A stretch of DNA of 64,000 nucleotides from Echria macrotheca (taxonomy: Eukaryota > Ascomycota > Sordariomycetes > Sordariales > Schizotheciaceae). Positions 1 to 10,460 of the stretch are shown here, piece after piece. The first letter of the stretch is position 1. Every line of letters begins with the position of its first letter. A program made the position numbers and the translations under genes. The notes below the pieces were generated by a model that did not search any database, had not been told where the DNA came from, and worked only from the letters and a program-made list of their open reading frames with translations. The stretch lies in the NCBI GenBank assembly GCA_030411725.1, contig MU839840.1, positions 682,001 through 746,000 of the forward strand. Reading direction: 5' to 3'.

Positions 1-938
1 TGGAGCCGCTGCTGTCGCTGTCGATCGACTTTTACGTCCGGATATTTGTGCGCATCAAGAAGTCTCCGGCCATGGTCAAGTTTCAAGGCGGGAAGAACAT
101 GGTTGTTTACAACTGCGATGCCGGCTGCGGCGCGTGGGCAACCCAGCTCCTGATGAGGAATAAGTCGGCGCCGAACAAGAAGGGGTCGGGCTTCTTCTAC
201 AAGCACACGTCGGCCCTCGCGACAACGGACCGCTCATGCGAGCACTGCGGGTCGACGATGCACCTCGCAGGGCCCATGTATGCGGGTTACATACAGTCTC
301 CGGCATTTATCAAGAGGGTGCTGGCCGAGCTGGACGAGGCGCCGGCGGATGTTTACGGGACGACGGAACGGATCCGCGGCATGCTGCAGACGGCTGCCGA
401 GGAAATCATGCCCGAGGCCGATCGGGCGGGAGTTACCGAGAATGGCGACGGAGAGAAACCACGGAGGGAAGCCTCGCGCGACGACGAGCTGGCGGCGGTC
501 GATCCCTACCCCTTTTATTTTCATCCTGCCACGCTCGCAGGCATGATGCGCTGCACGACGCCGCCGGAGAACCCGCTCAAGGGGGCGCTCAGGGGTCTCG
601 GGTACCGGGTGACGCGGAGCCATTGCAAGCCGGGGAGCATCAAGACGGACGCGCCATGGGCTGTGGTCTGGCACGTCATGCGGGAATGGGTCCGGCAAAA
701 GGCGCCGATCAAGGAGGAGAACGTCAAGGTGGGGAGCACCGGGTACCGACTGCTGGGTCTCGGAGACAAGGACGGCAGTAAGCAGCAGCAGCAGGAAAAG
801 GCTGCCGGGCCCGAGGTGGTGTTTGACGAGGCGCTGGGGCGCGACAACACGACCGGCAAAAGCAAGACCAAGCTGGTCCGATACCAAATGAATCCGAGGG
901 AGAACTGGGGGCCTATGAACCGAGCCAAAGGACGGTGA
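1..938 (+). CDS. TRM1: tRNA (guanine(26)-N2)-dimethyltransferase, 3' part only
   Basis: The gene enters from the left edge; the open frame is read from base 3 and stops at 936-938. The visible 311 residues begin LLSLSIDFYVRIFVRIKKSP, the conserved Trm1 core strand after the Rossmann methyltransferase fold. They continue with the cysteine pairs CDAGCGAW and CEHCGSTMHLAGPMYAGYI, then the C-terminal DPYPFYFH...TPPENPLKGALRGLGY...HCKPGSIKTDAPW block typical of eukaryotic Trm1. The enzyme uses S-adenosylmethionine to make N2,N2-dimethylguanosine at position 26 of nuclear and mitochondrial tRNAs. A charged, less conserved insert lies at about residues 140-160 of the visible part, and the tail ends basic. 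The SAM-binding N-terminus is outside the window, so the start and any upstream introns cannot be judged. Family identity is very secure. Confidence 0.95.
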   Translation, partial: EPLLSLSIDFYVRIFVRIKKSPAMVKFQGGKNMVVYNCDAGCGAWATQLLMRNKSAPNKKGSGFFYKHTSALATTDRSCEHCGSTMHLAGPMYAGYIQSPAFIKRVLAELDEAPADVYGTTERIRGMLQTAAEEIMPEADRAGVTENGDGEKPRREASRDDELAAVDPYPFYFHPATLAGMMRCTTPPENPLKGALRGLGYRVTRSHCKPGSIKTDAPWAVVWHVMREWVRQKAPIKEENVKVGSTGYRLLGLGDKDGSKQQQQEKAAGPEVVFDEALGRDNTTGKSKTKLVRYQMNPRENWGPMNRAKGR

Positions 939-1521
939 GAAGTGACGGGGAGTCAGAGTCGGATGCGGCTTGATGATGACCCCGCCTGTTGTGAGTGTGA
1001 GTGTGAGTGTGAGTGAGCGAAATGCAGGTTGGCGGACACCCGCCGCCGCGCATGCCGGGCAGATCACAAGTGTACATATATACCTTACGGTATACCGGGC
1101 GGATACGCGGGTTGGCCCACTCACCCACCCTTTTTTTTTTGGCATTGGTCTCCGCCGGTGAGGAAAGTGGGCAGTGTGCGGTGGGCAGCGGGCAGTTGGC
1201 AGCGGGGATGATAACGCAATTTGGCATTGCCATTGTTCTGTTCCATCTGAGTCAACCGGGGAGGTGTGTGTAACTGTAGCTAGGTAGCCTTGAGAGGACA
1301 ATCCGACCTGCCCCATCCGTATTAGAAATCCCATTTTGATACCAAATTCTCGGAAACAAAATCTGACTGTGTGGACGCTCGACTGAATTGTGTCAATTCT
1401 CATAAGTATAACTGTCCCCATTTTTTTTCTTCTCGTCTTGACTTTTTTGTTTTGTCTGTTGAACTCCGTTGTGGAATTTCGTTCGATACGAGAGAAACTT
1501 GTGAAAGAGAGTCATTTTCAC
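939..1521. other. Intergenic, TRM1 to lipid kinase
   Basis: This contains the TRM1 3' flank with the GTGAGT repeat, a T-run (1130-1140) and then the pyrimidine-rich leader (about 1415-1450) of the next gene. I see no additional gene. In-frame codons upstream of 1522 encode a hydrophobic stretch with an ATG at 1390; I regard this as leader because the conserved-looking N-terminus starts at 1522. Confidence 0.5.
991..1017. repeat. GTGAGT microsatellite
   Basis: Four and a half copies of GTGAGT lie 53 bp after the TRM1 stop codon. It is a simple repeat in the 3' flank. Confidence 0.8.
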
Positions 1522-3291
1522 ATGTCGACATTCGCAATCCAGGAGGGCCCCGCGCCCGCGCCTACGCCCGTCACCGGCAAACCCCACCAGTTGATCGACA
1601 AAGGCGATGGGGATATGGTCTGGACGACGACTCTGGATCACGGTCCGGCGGCGCTGAACCGGGACGAAATTATTTTTGCGGTGGAACAGCCCGCTGATGG
1701 AGAGGGACGAGGGGGAGGGTACTTCGTCTATTCGCTCTCGGAATCTGCCGAGGATGGGGAAGGGGACCCGTTCAAGCTCTCGCGGACCTCTTTTGACTCG
1801 TTGGATGGTCCTGATCAGGATGTGTTGGAGGGTTTGGTTCTGGACTGGCAGGCTGTTCCGGAGTATTTGAACAAGAACTTGGAGGTCGTCGTCTCGACTA
1901 GATCGGGGACGGGACGGGCGATGGGGTTTTGGAGGGTTGTGTTGCAGCCGCTTCTTTCGGAGGTTTTGGGTGATGGCTCGGACTCAAGCTCGGTCTTGGG
2001 GTCGTCGGACTCTGGTTCGGGACGATCGGATGTGCGGTCTGAGAAGGATCGAGAGGGGTCGGACGGGTACCGCTCCCGCTGCCGAGTAACAGTAACAAGC
2101 AGCGCGGATACGATTCGCGAGTTCGCGAGGGGGCTGAGGGGGGATGACGGGGAGACGGTTGTGTTGCTGCTCAGCGGGGACGGGGGCGTCGTGGATTTGT
2201 TGAATGGGTTGTCGGACGACGGGGAGACAACAAAAGTGACGGTTGGGGTGTTGCCGCTCGGGACGGGGAATGCGTTGTTTTCTTCGCTTCATAAGCCGCT
2301 TTATGGAGAAAAAGGGCCGTCGGGGCTGGTGCTCGGGTTGAGGACGCTGTTTTTGGGGGGTGGGCGGGCGGAAGCGTTGCCTACTTTTCGGGCTGAGTTC
2401 TCGAGGGGGGCCGTGTTGGTGGGTGCTCCTGGTGCGGATGCTGCGTCGGAGGGGGATGGTGGGAGTGAGACTAGTGGTGAGGCGGGTGATGATAGTGACG
2501 CGACGGGGACGGGGACGGATGATACGCCGAGTGAGGGCGGCGGCGGCGGGGGGAGTGAGGATGTCGATGGCGATGGGCGGCGGAAGAACAACGCGGCGGC
2601 GGATAACAAGAGCATTGCCATCGATGGCACGGGGAGGACTGATGTCGGCACCGGGGAGCGAAGCAACGCCGCCCAGGTCCAGGTAGACCACCTCATAGGC
2701 GCCATCGTCGCCTCCTACGGCTTCCACGCCTCCCTGGTCTGGGAGAGCGATACCCCGTCCTACCGCCGCCACGGCGCCAAGCGCTTCGGCATGGCCGCCG
2801 CCGAGCTGCTGAAGGAATCGCACGCGTACGACGCGACGCTCGACATTGTCTCCCCTTCCTCTCCCACATACACACGTGTGCGGCATACTTCTGGTACCGG
2901 GAATAAGTTCAATTACATCCTCGCCACGATGGTGTCGAATCTCGAAAGGGGGTTTACCATCTCGCCCGAGAGTAAACCGATCGACGGAAAGTTGAGGGTT
3001 GTTCACTTTGGGGATGTCGGCGGGGAGAGGACTATGGAGATTATGATGGGGGGGTATAGGGGGGGTGAGCATGTCGGGATGCGGTGGAAGGATGAGGACG
3101 AAAAAGAGGATGGGGTGGGTTATGAGGAGGTTGAGGAGATGAGGGTTACGATTTATGAGGAGGATTCGAGGTGGAGGAAGGTTTGTGTGGATGGGACTAT
3201 TGTTGAGGTTCCTAGGGGCGGGTGGATGACTGTGCGTAGGGAGGTGGGAGTTGAGAGGTCGAGGGTTTTGGTTCCGAGGGATGTGGTGTAG
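1522..3291 (+). CDS. Lipid kinase with DAG-kinase catalytic fold (sphingoid-base kinase-like)
   Basis: This is a single-exon gene of 589 aa. The nucleotide-binding signature LLLSGDGGVVDLLNGL lies near residues 216-231, followed by VGVLPLGTGNALFSSLHKP (about 241-259), the GDGG...GTGNA pair of the DAG-kinase/sphingosine-kinase superfamily. The C-terminal half has GFHASLVWESDTPSYRRHGAKRFG and FNYILATMVSNLERGF, as in long-chain-base kinases. The predicted reaction is ATP-dependent phosphorylation of a sphingoid base or diacylglycerol. Between the catalytic and C-terminal lobes there is a low-complexity Asp/Gly/Ser insert (about residues 305-365). I started at 1522 (MSTFAIQEGP) rather than at the upstream ATG at 1390, because the extra segment looks like translated pyrimidine-rich leader. 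Substrate class cannot be fixed from sequence alone. Confidence 0.85.
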   Translation: MSTFAIQEGPAPAPTPVTGKPHQLIDKGDGDMVWTTTLDHGPAALNRDEIIFAVEQPADGEGRGGGYFVYSLSESAEDGEGDPFKLSRTSFDSLDGPDQDVLEGLVLDWQAVPEYLNKNLEVVVSTRSGTGRAMGFWRVVLQPLLSEVLGDGSDSSSVLGSSDSGSGRSDVRSEKDREGSDGYRSRCRVTVTSSADTIREFARGLRGDDGETVVLLLSGDGGVVDLLNGLSDDGETTKVTVGVLPLGTGNALFSSLHKPLYGEKGPSGLVLGLRTLFLGGGRAEALPTFRAEFSRGAVLVGAPGADAASEGDGGSETSGEAGDDSDATGTGTDDTPSEGGGGGGSEDVDGDGRRKNNAAADNKSIAIDGTGRTDVGTGERSNAAQVQVDHLIGAIVASYGFHASLVWESDTPSYRRHGAKRFGMAAAELLKESHAYDATLDIVSPSSPTYTRVRHTSGTGNKFNYILATMVSNLERGFTISPESKPIDGKLRVVHFGDVGGERTMEIMMGGYRGGEHVGMRWKDEDEKEDGVGYEEVEEMRVTIYEEDSRWRKVCVDGTIVEVPRGGWMTVRREVGVERSRVLVPRDVV

Positions 3292-3928
3292 GTGTCTCTG
3301 TCTGTTGACGTGCGCGACAGGTATCTCCTGGCTTCCCAGTTGTGTGGATTGGTGTGTTTTTTCTGGATGCTTATTCTGTTTCTCGTCGTGGGTTGGGGAG
3401 AGGAGATGTCCAAGACTTCCGCTTCTGTCCTGAGGGATGCTTACGAGGAGCCTACGAGATTCGGGATTGGAATTACAGCATCTGATCCTCGCCTAGGTCT
3501 GGGGTTTGTGGTGTCTTCCCACCGGTTTCTACCTCTGTTTGTGAAGGCATTGACCTCTTTAGATGTGAGGATGGGTTCTGGGCGGCCGTTGGTGCATCGG
3601 GGCCCTGGTTTTTTACCTTCATCAGATTTCCCTTTCCCGTCGACGAGTGTCTTATTCTCATGGATGGACCGGTACGTTTTGTCGATGGATTTCTGTCTTT
3701 TCATCGAAGGTTCGGCGGTTTCACGTTCCAACTCTTCCTGATTAGGTACCATGATACTTCCCTTTATTTCCTTATGACCGTTTCATTTTCCGATGAACAG
3801 CTCCTCTTTATGAAGAGGCTAATGACCTTACGATAGACCCAAGCAGTTAGCAATGACCAGACCCAGATATGTTTTCTTATTTTCTCTCGTATCAGACTAC
3901 ACACCCTATGCATTACAACAACAGACAG
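3292..3928. other. Convergent intergenic stretch
   Basis: This holds the 3' flanks of the lipid kinase (+) and the ABC-F gene (-). No coding pattern or RNA structure was recognised. Confidence 0.5.
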
Positions 3929-6396
3929 CTAATCACTCTCCAGCAACTTCTTCACCCTCCTCTCCATCAAATCCTCAAACTCCTGCACACCCCCTTCCAA
4001 CTTGACCAACCTCCCAGTCCTCAACCGATACACCACCCGCCTCCTCATTTCCTCGTCATCCGCCTCACTCCCATCCGACCCATCCTCATCCTCTCCCTCA
4101 TCCTCCCTCAGCCCCTCGATAGCCCCCCGCATAAACCACCGATCGTGCGAAACCAGCACCACAGCGCCCTCCCAATCCCTCAGCGCCTCCCTCAGCGCCG
4201 TGACCGTTTCATAGTCCAGATGCGTCGTCACCTCGTCCAGCACCAAACACTGCGGCCGCTTCCACAAAATCCGCGCCAGCGCGAGCCGCACGAGCTGTCC
4301 GCCGGAGAGCTTGCGGACGGGTATATCCGACGCGATACGTCCCGGCAGACCGAGCGACCCCAGCAAGCCGCGGAGATCGCCTTCGTCCAGGGCGCCTTCT
4401 ACATCCCGTGTCATTAGCGACAACGCCGTCAGGGGCGGTTCAGGGGAGTCCGGAGGCGGGCACAAGGCCTGCAGCTGCTCGACGGCATGTTGCGAGTAAT
4501 ACCCCAGCTTCATCCTCGGATGCCGGGTTATCGTCCCTTTGGTCGGCTTGGTCTCGTCCACGAGCAGACGGATGAGCGTCGTCTTGCCGGAGCCGTTGAG
4601 GCCTAATATCCCGACGCGGTCGCCCATGCTGACTGTGAGCGTGACATCCTGCAATGTCGGAGTGACAGACGAAGCTTTGGACCCGCGCGGCGGCGGGTAC
4701 GAGAAGCTGACACCCTCGAGACTGATCAGCGGCCCCGGGAAGCGCAGGTCCGTCGGTTCGGGCAGGACGACCGACACCCCCCTTTCCTCGGGCGGGATTT
4801 CTATCTCGGCGCGGTTCGACGTGAAGTAGCCGACCATGTCGCGGTTCAGCTTGAAGCGGGTGCCTTTGGCCGACACGTTCATGCCAGTGCGCTCGTCGAG
4901 GCGCTTCTGGCGCGACTTGGCCTGCCGGATTTTGTTCTGGTCGTCGGCCTTGCGACCTTGGGCCATGTTGTGGCGGATTGTTTCTTGCCTGCCGTTGGAG
5001 GTTAATACCCGAAAGGAGTCTGGGGAGGAGGAAACATGCATATGTGCCCGCTGCTTGTCCTGCGCCTCCTTCATCTTGACCAGATACCGCCTCTTCTCCG
5101 ACTGCGACGCCTCGTAGAGCGCCAGGTCGCCATGAAAGTAGACGAGCGTCTTGTCCTTGATGATCAGTAGGTCGGTACACAGCGAGATAAAGTCGCGGTC
5201 GTGCGACACGACGAGCAAAGTCGGCGGCGGATTTTCAGGAGACGGGTCGGCAGAGAGCGACTGCAGGTAGCGCTGCAGCCAGATGATGCCCAACAGATCC
5301 AAAAAGTTGGTCGGCTCGTCGAGGATCAGGATGTCGGTTTCTTGCAATAGCGTGATGGCGAGCAGACTGCGCGTACGCCAGCCGCCAGACAGAGACGAAG
5401 CTGGGATCTTCATGTATGCGTCTGTAAAACCTAGACCGACGAGAATCTTTTTGGCGCGCGACTCGATGTCGGCCAACCTCGACGGCTCGACCTGCAGCTG
5501 CAGCTCAGCGAGAAGATCTGCCGCCTCCTGGGTCTCGGCTTGCAGAGCGTCCGACGGAATCTCATCCTCGGGCTGCTCCATCCTGGACAAGTTAGTCTCT
5601 GCCGCTCGGGGGTTTAGGGGCTATCCTTACAAAACAGCATATTCGGCCACCTCCTTCTCGTAGTCGACCAGCGCCTTGCGGGCCGCCATCCCCCTCGCGC
5701 CGCTGCGCAACCTTGCGTCCTTGTCGAGCACGAAAAGGCGCTTCTGCATGCGCTCATGTCGGAGATTTCGGAGCGCCCGCAGCGCGCCGTACGGGTCGGA
5801 CCCGTTGACGCCATCTGACAGGCCGTTAATCTCGCGCTCCAGCTCGCTCTTGGCTGTGGCCTTGTCAATGACATGGTCCAGCACTGACGGGCCCTCGGCA
5901 GCTTTGGGGACGCCTAGGGGCGCCTCGGTGACGTCGACCTCGCCGCCGTTGGTCTGCTGGAGGATGGCAATGCGCGTCTTTTCGGGGATGCCGGGGATGA
6001 GCTTCTCGGCGATGGCTCTCAGGATGGCTTTGGTGGTTAATATGAGGTAAAAGTGTTACTGAGGAGACATACTCGACTTGCCGGTGCCGTTCCGGCCGAC
6101 CACAGCATAGCGACTGCCTGCTTTGAGTCGCAGCTTGGCATTGTTGAGGATCTCTGTGCCTTCGGATACCTTTGCCTTGCCGCGAGCCTTTGCGCTTTTT
6201 GGGACGTCGCCCGAGGTGACGGTGATGTTGAGGCCCTCAATGTCGAGCTGTGGATGTTGGCGGTGTTATTTGACAATGCATGACTTAGACAAGAGACAAT
6301 ACTGACCTCGCGGTAGTTGGGCGTCTCGATGTGGAATCTGGTCTGTTTGCACGACACTAGGATGGTCGACACCGACTCGGCCGTCATCGACGTCAT
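3929..6396 (-). CDS. ABC-F family ATPase (GCN20/ARB1-like, soluble twin-NBD)
   Basis: Four exons on the minus strand: 6396-6307, 6247-6073, 6027-5631 and 5582-3929, giving 771 aa. The introns are 59, 45 and 48 nt with GT-AG ends, and splicing rejoins family motifs: the 45-nt intron splits Walker A of the first domain (GRNGTGKST). The first domain carries LSGGWRTRS and Walker B LILDEPTNFLD. The second carries GLNGSGKTTL, LSGGQLVRLAL and LVLDEVTTHLD. There are no membrane helices, so it is an ABC-F protein acting on ribosomes or translation control, not a transporter. A charged linker with Lys/Arg-rich helices separates the domains, as in the family. The N-terminus is short, without the long GCN1-binding extension of yeast Gcn20, so orthology to a named yeast protein is uncertain. 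The second Walker B has DEVTTHLD instead of the usual DEPTNHLD. Confidence 0.9.
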
Positions 6397-6778
6397 TTTG
6401 GTCGTCGTATCAATTGCTGGGGCAGACAAACTGCACGATGTCGGTCTCACATCTCAGGCTCTCGATTATGGGGCATCTCTATATAATCCCTATAATCACG
6501 CCAGAGGGCAGAGACAATGAGGTGATGGTTGCTCCAATCATGTTCTTGCTCCGGCTCAGGTGCTCCCAACTGTCGGTTCCAGTTTCGGGATGCACTGCAG
6601 CTGCCGGTAGGCCTTGTGACTCACGCCGACGGCGGTTGCTGCTTTTTTGCGTTTCGGGTATTTTCCACACTTGAGATCTTCAATTACACCAAACCAGCAG
6701 AACATTGAGGCGGTGCGATTGACTCCATGTCGAACACTGGTATTCGACCTTCATCACCGCTGCCGTCTACAATGGAGA
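6397..6778. other. Intergenic, upstream of ABC-F
   Basis: This is the promoter side of the ABC-F gene and the 3' flank of the secreted-protein gene, both on the minus strand. A TATATAAT-like stretch lies at 6479-6486. No further gene was seen. Confidence 0.4.
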
Positions 6779-7612
6779 TTAAAGAGCCCGCTCCAACTCA
6801 TTCCAGCAGTGCCCCCTCGCAACCGCCACAAAACAGTCACTCCCCGGAAACGCCAACTTGTCGCTGTGATTATTGCAATTCTTGTGCGGCCACCCGTTGT
6901 AGTCTATACACTCCTTGATGGTACCACTCGGCCGCTTGCACCGCCCCTCGTCGATCTTGTAGACGACCGAACACACCTTGCTCCCATGGTTCTGGTAACA
7001 ACTGCCCCCGTCCCCATCACCCCTTTTCCTCACAGATCCATCATGATCATGGTCATGATGATGCATCCCATGCCGCCACCCAAAGTCGTACACATGCACA
7101 TTCTGTGTCTGGCCATGCTTGCGCAGCACCGTCGCCGGCTCAACAAGATGAATAATCCCATTCTCGATGCGATTCGCCGCGACGCCCCGGACCTCGTCGG
7201 TCTGGTACCGGCCGAGCACGGCGCAGTCGCCATCGATAGTCACATGCGGGAGCTCGCCCATGTCGCTCGCCTCGACGAGCGCGCCGCCGTGCCGGACGAG
7301 CGCGCGCTGGACGGGGAAGTAGACGCGCATGGCCCGCTCGACGGGGTCGTAGTAGGCCGACGTGATGGCGTCCCACTCGGCCGGGCGGGACGCGATGGCC
7401 TCCTCGATGTCTGACAGCTCGCCGGACGTCATGATGATCTTCTTGAAGCCGACGAGCTTGATGGTGTTGTTGGGGAGCTCGTACGACAACGTGTCGAGGT
7501 AGCGCTCTTCGAAGCGGCGGATGGCTTCATCCCGCGCCAGGAGGGCGTGGCGGTCGGGTGCCGCGAGGGTCGAGGTGGTGAGGAGGGTGGTGAGGATGAG
7601 GGCGAGCTTCAT
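6779..7612 (-). CDS. Secreted cysteine-rich protein, unknown function
   Basis: This is a single-exon gene of 277 aa. It starts with a clear signal peptide, MKLALILTTLLTTSTLAAP, with cleavage likely near residue 18. Residues 20-170 form a non-repetitive, probably folded domain with one cysteine (GDCAVLGRY). A histidine/aspartate patch, HGMHHHDHDHDG, follows. The C-terminal 75 residues hold seven more cysteines (GSCYQNHGSKVC, EGRCKRPSG, KECIDYNG, KNCNN, GSDCF, GHCWNE), so eight mature cysteines are available for four disulfides. The layout (signal, domain, KR site just after the His patch, Cys-rich tail) could allow processing at VRKRGDGD. I do not recognise the family; it could be an effector-like or metal-binding extracellular protein, but nothing in the sequence proves a function. 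Confidence 0.8.
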   Translation of the reverse strand: MKLALILTTLLTTSTLAAPDRHALLARDEAIRRFEERYLDTLSYELPNNTIKLVGFKKIIMTSGELSDIEEAIASRPAEWDAITSAYYDPVERAMRVYFPVQRALVRHGGALVEASDMGELPHVTIDGDCAVLGRYQTDEVRGVAANRIENGIIHLVEPATVLRKHGQTQNVHVYDFGWRHGMHHHDHDHDGSVRKRGDGDGGSCYQNHGSKVCSVVYKIDEGRCKRPSGTIKECIDYNGWPHKNCNNHSDKLAFPGSDCFVAVARGHCWNELERAL

Positions 7613-7664
7613 GGTGGCGGTGATGATGACTATTGGAATTCGAGTTATCCTCTAGAGAGGTAGG

Positions 7665-7672
7665 TATATATA
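7665..7672 (-). promoter_or_regulatory. TATA box of the secreted-protein gene
   Basis: A palindromic TATATATA lies 53 bp upstream of the ATG at 7612, the usual distance for a fungal core promoter with a short leader. Confidence 0.5.
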
Positions 7673-8575
7673 CTTGACCTGACTACCTCTACATGACTGA
7701 GACAAACCGAGACAAACATCCGGACCATCTCGTCCGACCTTCAAGTCGGTCAACCACAATGCCGCGCCCCCGACTGGTGATATCTCTCATGATGTTGATT
7801 GCGGTGGTATCAAAGGGAGTGCGCCAACAAAAAAGTCCGTTCCATAATATGGCTAATATTGTTTACTCCAAAAACCATTGGACACCCAATCTAATCGCGC
7901 GTGGCTTGGTACCTACCCGGGTCCTGGGATCTGCCGCTGCACACATCCAGACGATCCAGACGAGAGATGTCATGTTATTTATATCTTGAATCACATAAAC
8001 AAACTGCCAGTGGTTTTCCTGAGACGATCCTCGCAGTAGTCTGCAGCTTGTTGAGGAGAGATAGAGAGATATATATACATTTACCCTTTCTTGGCTGCGG
8101 TTTATCCTATCGTCGGTGTTAAAAAAGGGGGGGAAACAAAGTGTCGCGTGCTCAGCCACCTATCGAGGTTACATGCAACAACAAACCGGCTGCCATGTGT
8201 GGTCCGCGGGTTAACATTTTCCACGAGGCCAAGGAAGGCTTGTTTGGGATGAGGGGAATATCAGAAAGCCGTATTCCGTACGACGCCCCTTTTCCCTCGT
8301 CGATATCCCGCCAACGTGCCTTCTTCACACCTCCAAAAAAGCCCATACTGATCAACACCTTCACGGCCGAATCCTGGTTGACAATTTAATAAGATATTGA
8401 TATTTTGTATTAGATTATAGACTAATATCTCTGTGACAAGATATTAAAAAAGGTCAACGACCGTGATGCCAAATGCAGAATAGCCACCCACCCCCTTCTT
8501 CCTTTATCCCCAGATCATCATGGACTCATCCCATATATCCTCCCGGCTTCCCCTCTCCCTTTCCTCACCCATTCA
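7673..8575. other. Intergenic stretch
   Basis: This is the upstream flank of the secreted-protein gene and the 3' flank of the hexose transporter. It is AT-richer around 8385-8450. I see no convincing coding frame or RNA. Confidence 0.4.
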
Positions 8576-10460
8576 TCACTTGGGAAAGTAAGCATCAGCA
8601 TACATAGCCCCCGGCGAGCTGGGATACTGTGCACTCCCCGGGAAGTCATGCGCCATCCCCGCCGAAGAATGCGGCTTCTTCTGATCCCGCAAATGGCCCA
8701 TCTCGGCCGCGAACGTCGTCGTGGCCACCCAGCCCACAGACTTGCGCGGGCTGACCTCCTCCATCATCTGGTCGATCTGCTCCAGCGTGAGCCCCTTCAT
8801 CTCCGGCACGAGGAAATAGGCAAAGATCAGCGAAAAAATCGTCAGCGTCGCCCACACGAAGAAGACGCTCGGCCCGAGCCCGCCCTCGTCGTTGCCGACC
8901 ATGAAGGGCGTGATGGTCGCGATGATGCAGTTCCAGAACCAGTTGGACGCCGTCGACAGGCCGACGCCGCGCGACCGGATCGGCAGCGGGAAGCTCTCGC
9001 CCACGGTGACCCAGCCGACGGGACCCCAGGTCGTGGCGAAGCAAAAGATGTTGATGCAGATGAACGCAATCATGGCCTTGACCGCCGCCTCGTTGTGCTC
9101 GCCGTTCGCATTCTCCCGTCCTGCCGTCACGCCCAGGATCGCCACGATGTACTGCGCGATGATCATGCCGACACCTCCCAGCAACAAGAGCATGCGACGT
9201 CCGAACCACTCGACGGCAACGAACGAAATGGGCGTCGACACGACATTGACCAAAGTCGACACGAGCGTCGTCTGGAACGGGTCCGGGCCGTTCTTGAGCT
9301 GCTTGAAGAAGATGGGCCCAAAGTAAAAGATAAAGTTGATGCCCGTGACTTGTTGCGCCATCTGCAGACCGGTTCCCAGCAACGTCCGCCGCAGGTTGCT
9401 GTTGCCCTTGCGCAGGCTACCCTGGAAGCACGCCATCCAGGAGCCGATGTAGCTCGTCTGCGGGATCATCTGCATCTCGTACTCGTGATTGGCGACGATT
9501 TCGGCCAGTTCGTCCTTGATGAACTCTGATTCGACCGGCTGGCCACGCACGATGGCCAGGTCCTTGGCTGCCATGTCGAGTTTGCCTTTCTGGACGTGAT
9601 AACGGGGAGACTCGGCTGTTTCTTGTGTTAGGCAACCCTCAGGAACATAAAAACGGGGGCGAACGTACGCAACAGATACAAACCAACACCGAGGATAAGA
9701 GCCCACAGGAACTGGACGCCGATCGGGATACGGTACGAGCCCGAGTCGCTGCGCTTCGAGGTCGAATACGTCACGCAGTTGGCCAGCAAGATGCCCAGAG
9801 TGATACAAAACTGATAACCCGAAACCAAGGCGCCACGGATCTTGCGAGGGGCGATCTCCGACATGTACAAGATGATCACGGCCGAGATGAAGCCGACACC
9901 CAGACCGGCAACGAGACGGCCCATGACGAACAGAGCCTCCTGGTTGGTCGACGCGATCTGCAGCACGCAGCCTCCGCTGAAAACAAGACAGCCGTAGATA
10001 ATGGTGATGCGACGGCCGATAAAGTCGGCAAGGTCGCCGGCGATGAGGGCGCCGAAGAAGGTTCCGCACGACAGGATCGAGGTCATGAGCGACACGGTCG
10101 ACGACGGCAGGGCGAAATTCTCCGAGTTGGCGATGCCGATATAGCGCTTCTCGTCGTAGTCGTACGGCACGCCCGTGTACATGCTGACGAAGTAGGGCAT
10201 GATAACTACACCACCCATCCAGCCCGTATCATAGCCAAAGACTGTTTTGTTAGATATATGGCCCAGATACTACATCAGGGACACATACAGATGCCACCAA
10301 AGGCGGCAAAGGCGCACAGCAGGTAGGCCTTGAAGGTGACGGGGGCCTCGATCCGCGACAGGTCGGAAGTGCCCTGGATAGGGACGAAGCCGGTGCTGCC
10401 CATGCCCATCCTGTCTGACAACGAGGGGTCCTTCTCAACCGGGTACTGGGAGGAGGGCAT
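8576..10460 (-). CDS. MFS sugar (hexose) transporter
   Basis: Three exons, 10460-10289, 10241-9669 and 9615-8576, encode 594 aa. The introns are 47 and 53 nt with GTATGT and GTACGT donors. Splicing restores FGGIFFGYDTGWMGG in TM1 and LLPESPRYHV after TM6, both hallmarks of the sugar-porter family. Further signatures are GRLVAGLGVGFISA...EIAPRKIRGAL, QQVTGINFIFYFG in TM7 and VPEMKGLTLEQID after TM12. It has twelve membrane helices and should import hexoses by proton symport at the plasma membrane. The N-terminal RIEAPVTFKAYLLCAFAAFGG block resembles fungal high-affinity glucose/monosaccharide transporters. The start at 10460 is the only ATG in frame with exon 1; a longer overlapping frame beginning at 10537 is out of register. 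The C-terminal tail is long (about 65 residues) and low in charge. Substrate specificity is not determinable here. Confidence 0.92.

Noticed and set aside
234..1421. 395-codon minus-strand frame opposite TRM1
   Set aside because: It is antisense to a clearly conserved coding frame, runs into repeats and leader sequence, and has no motif.
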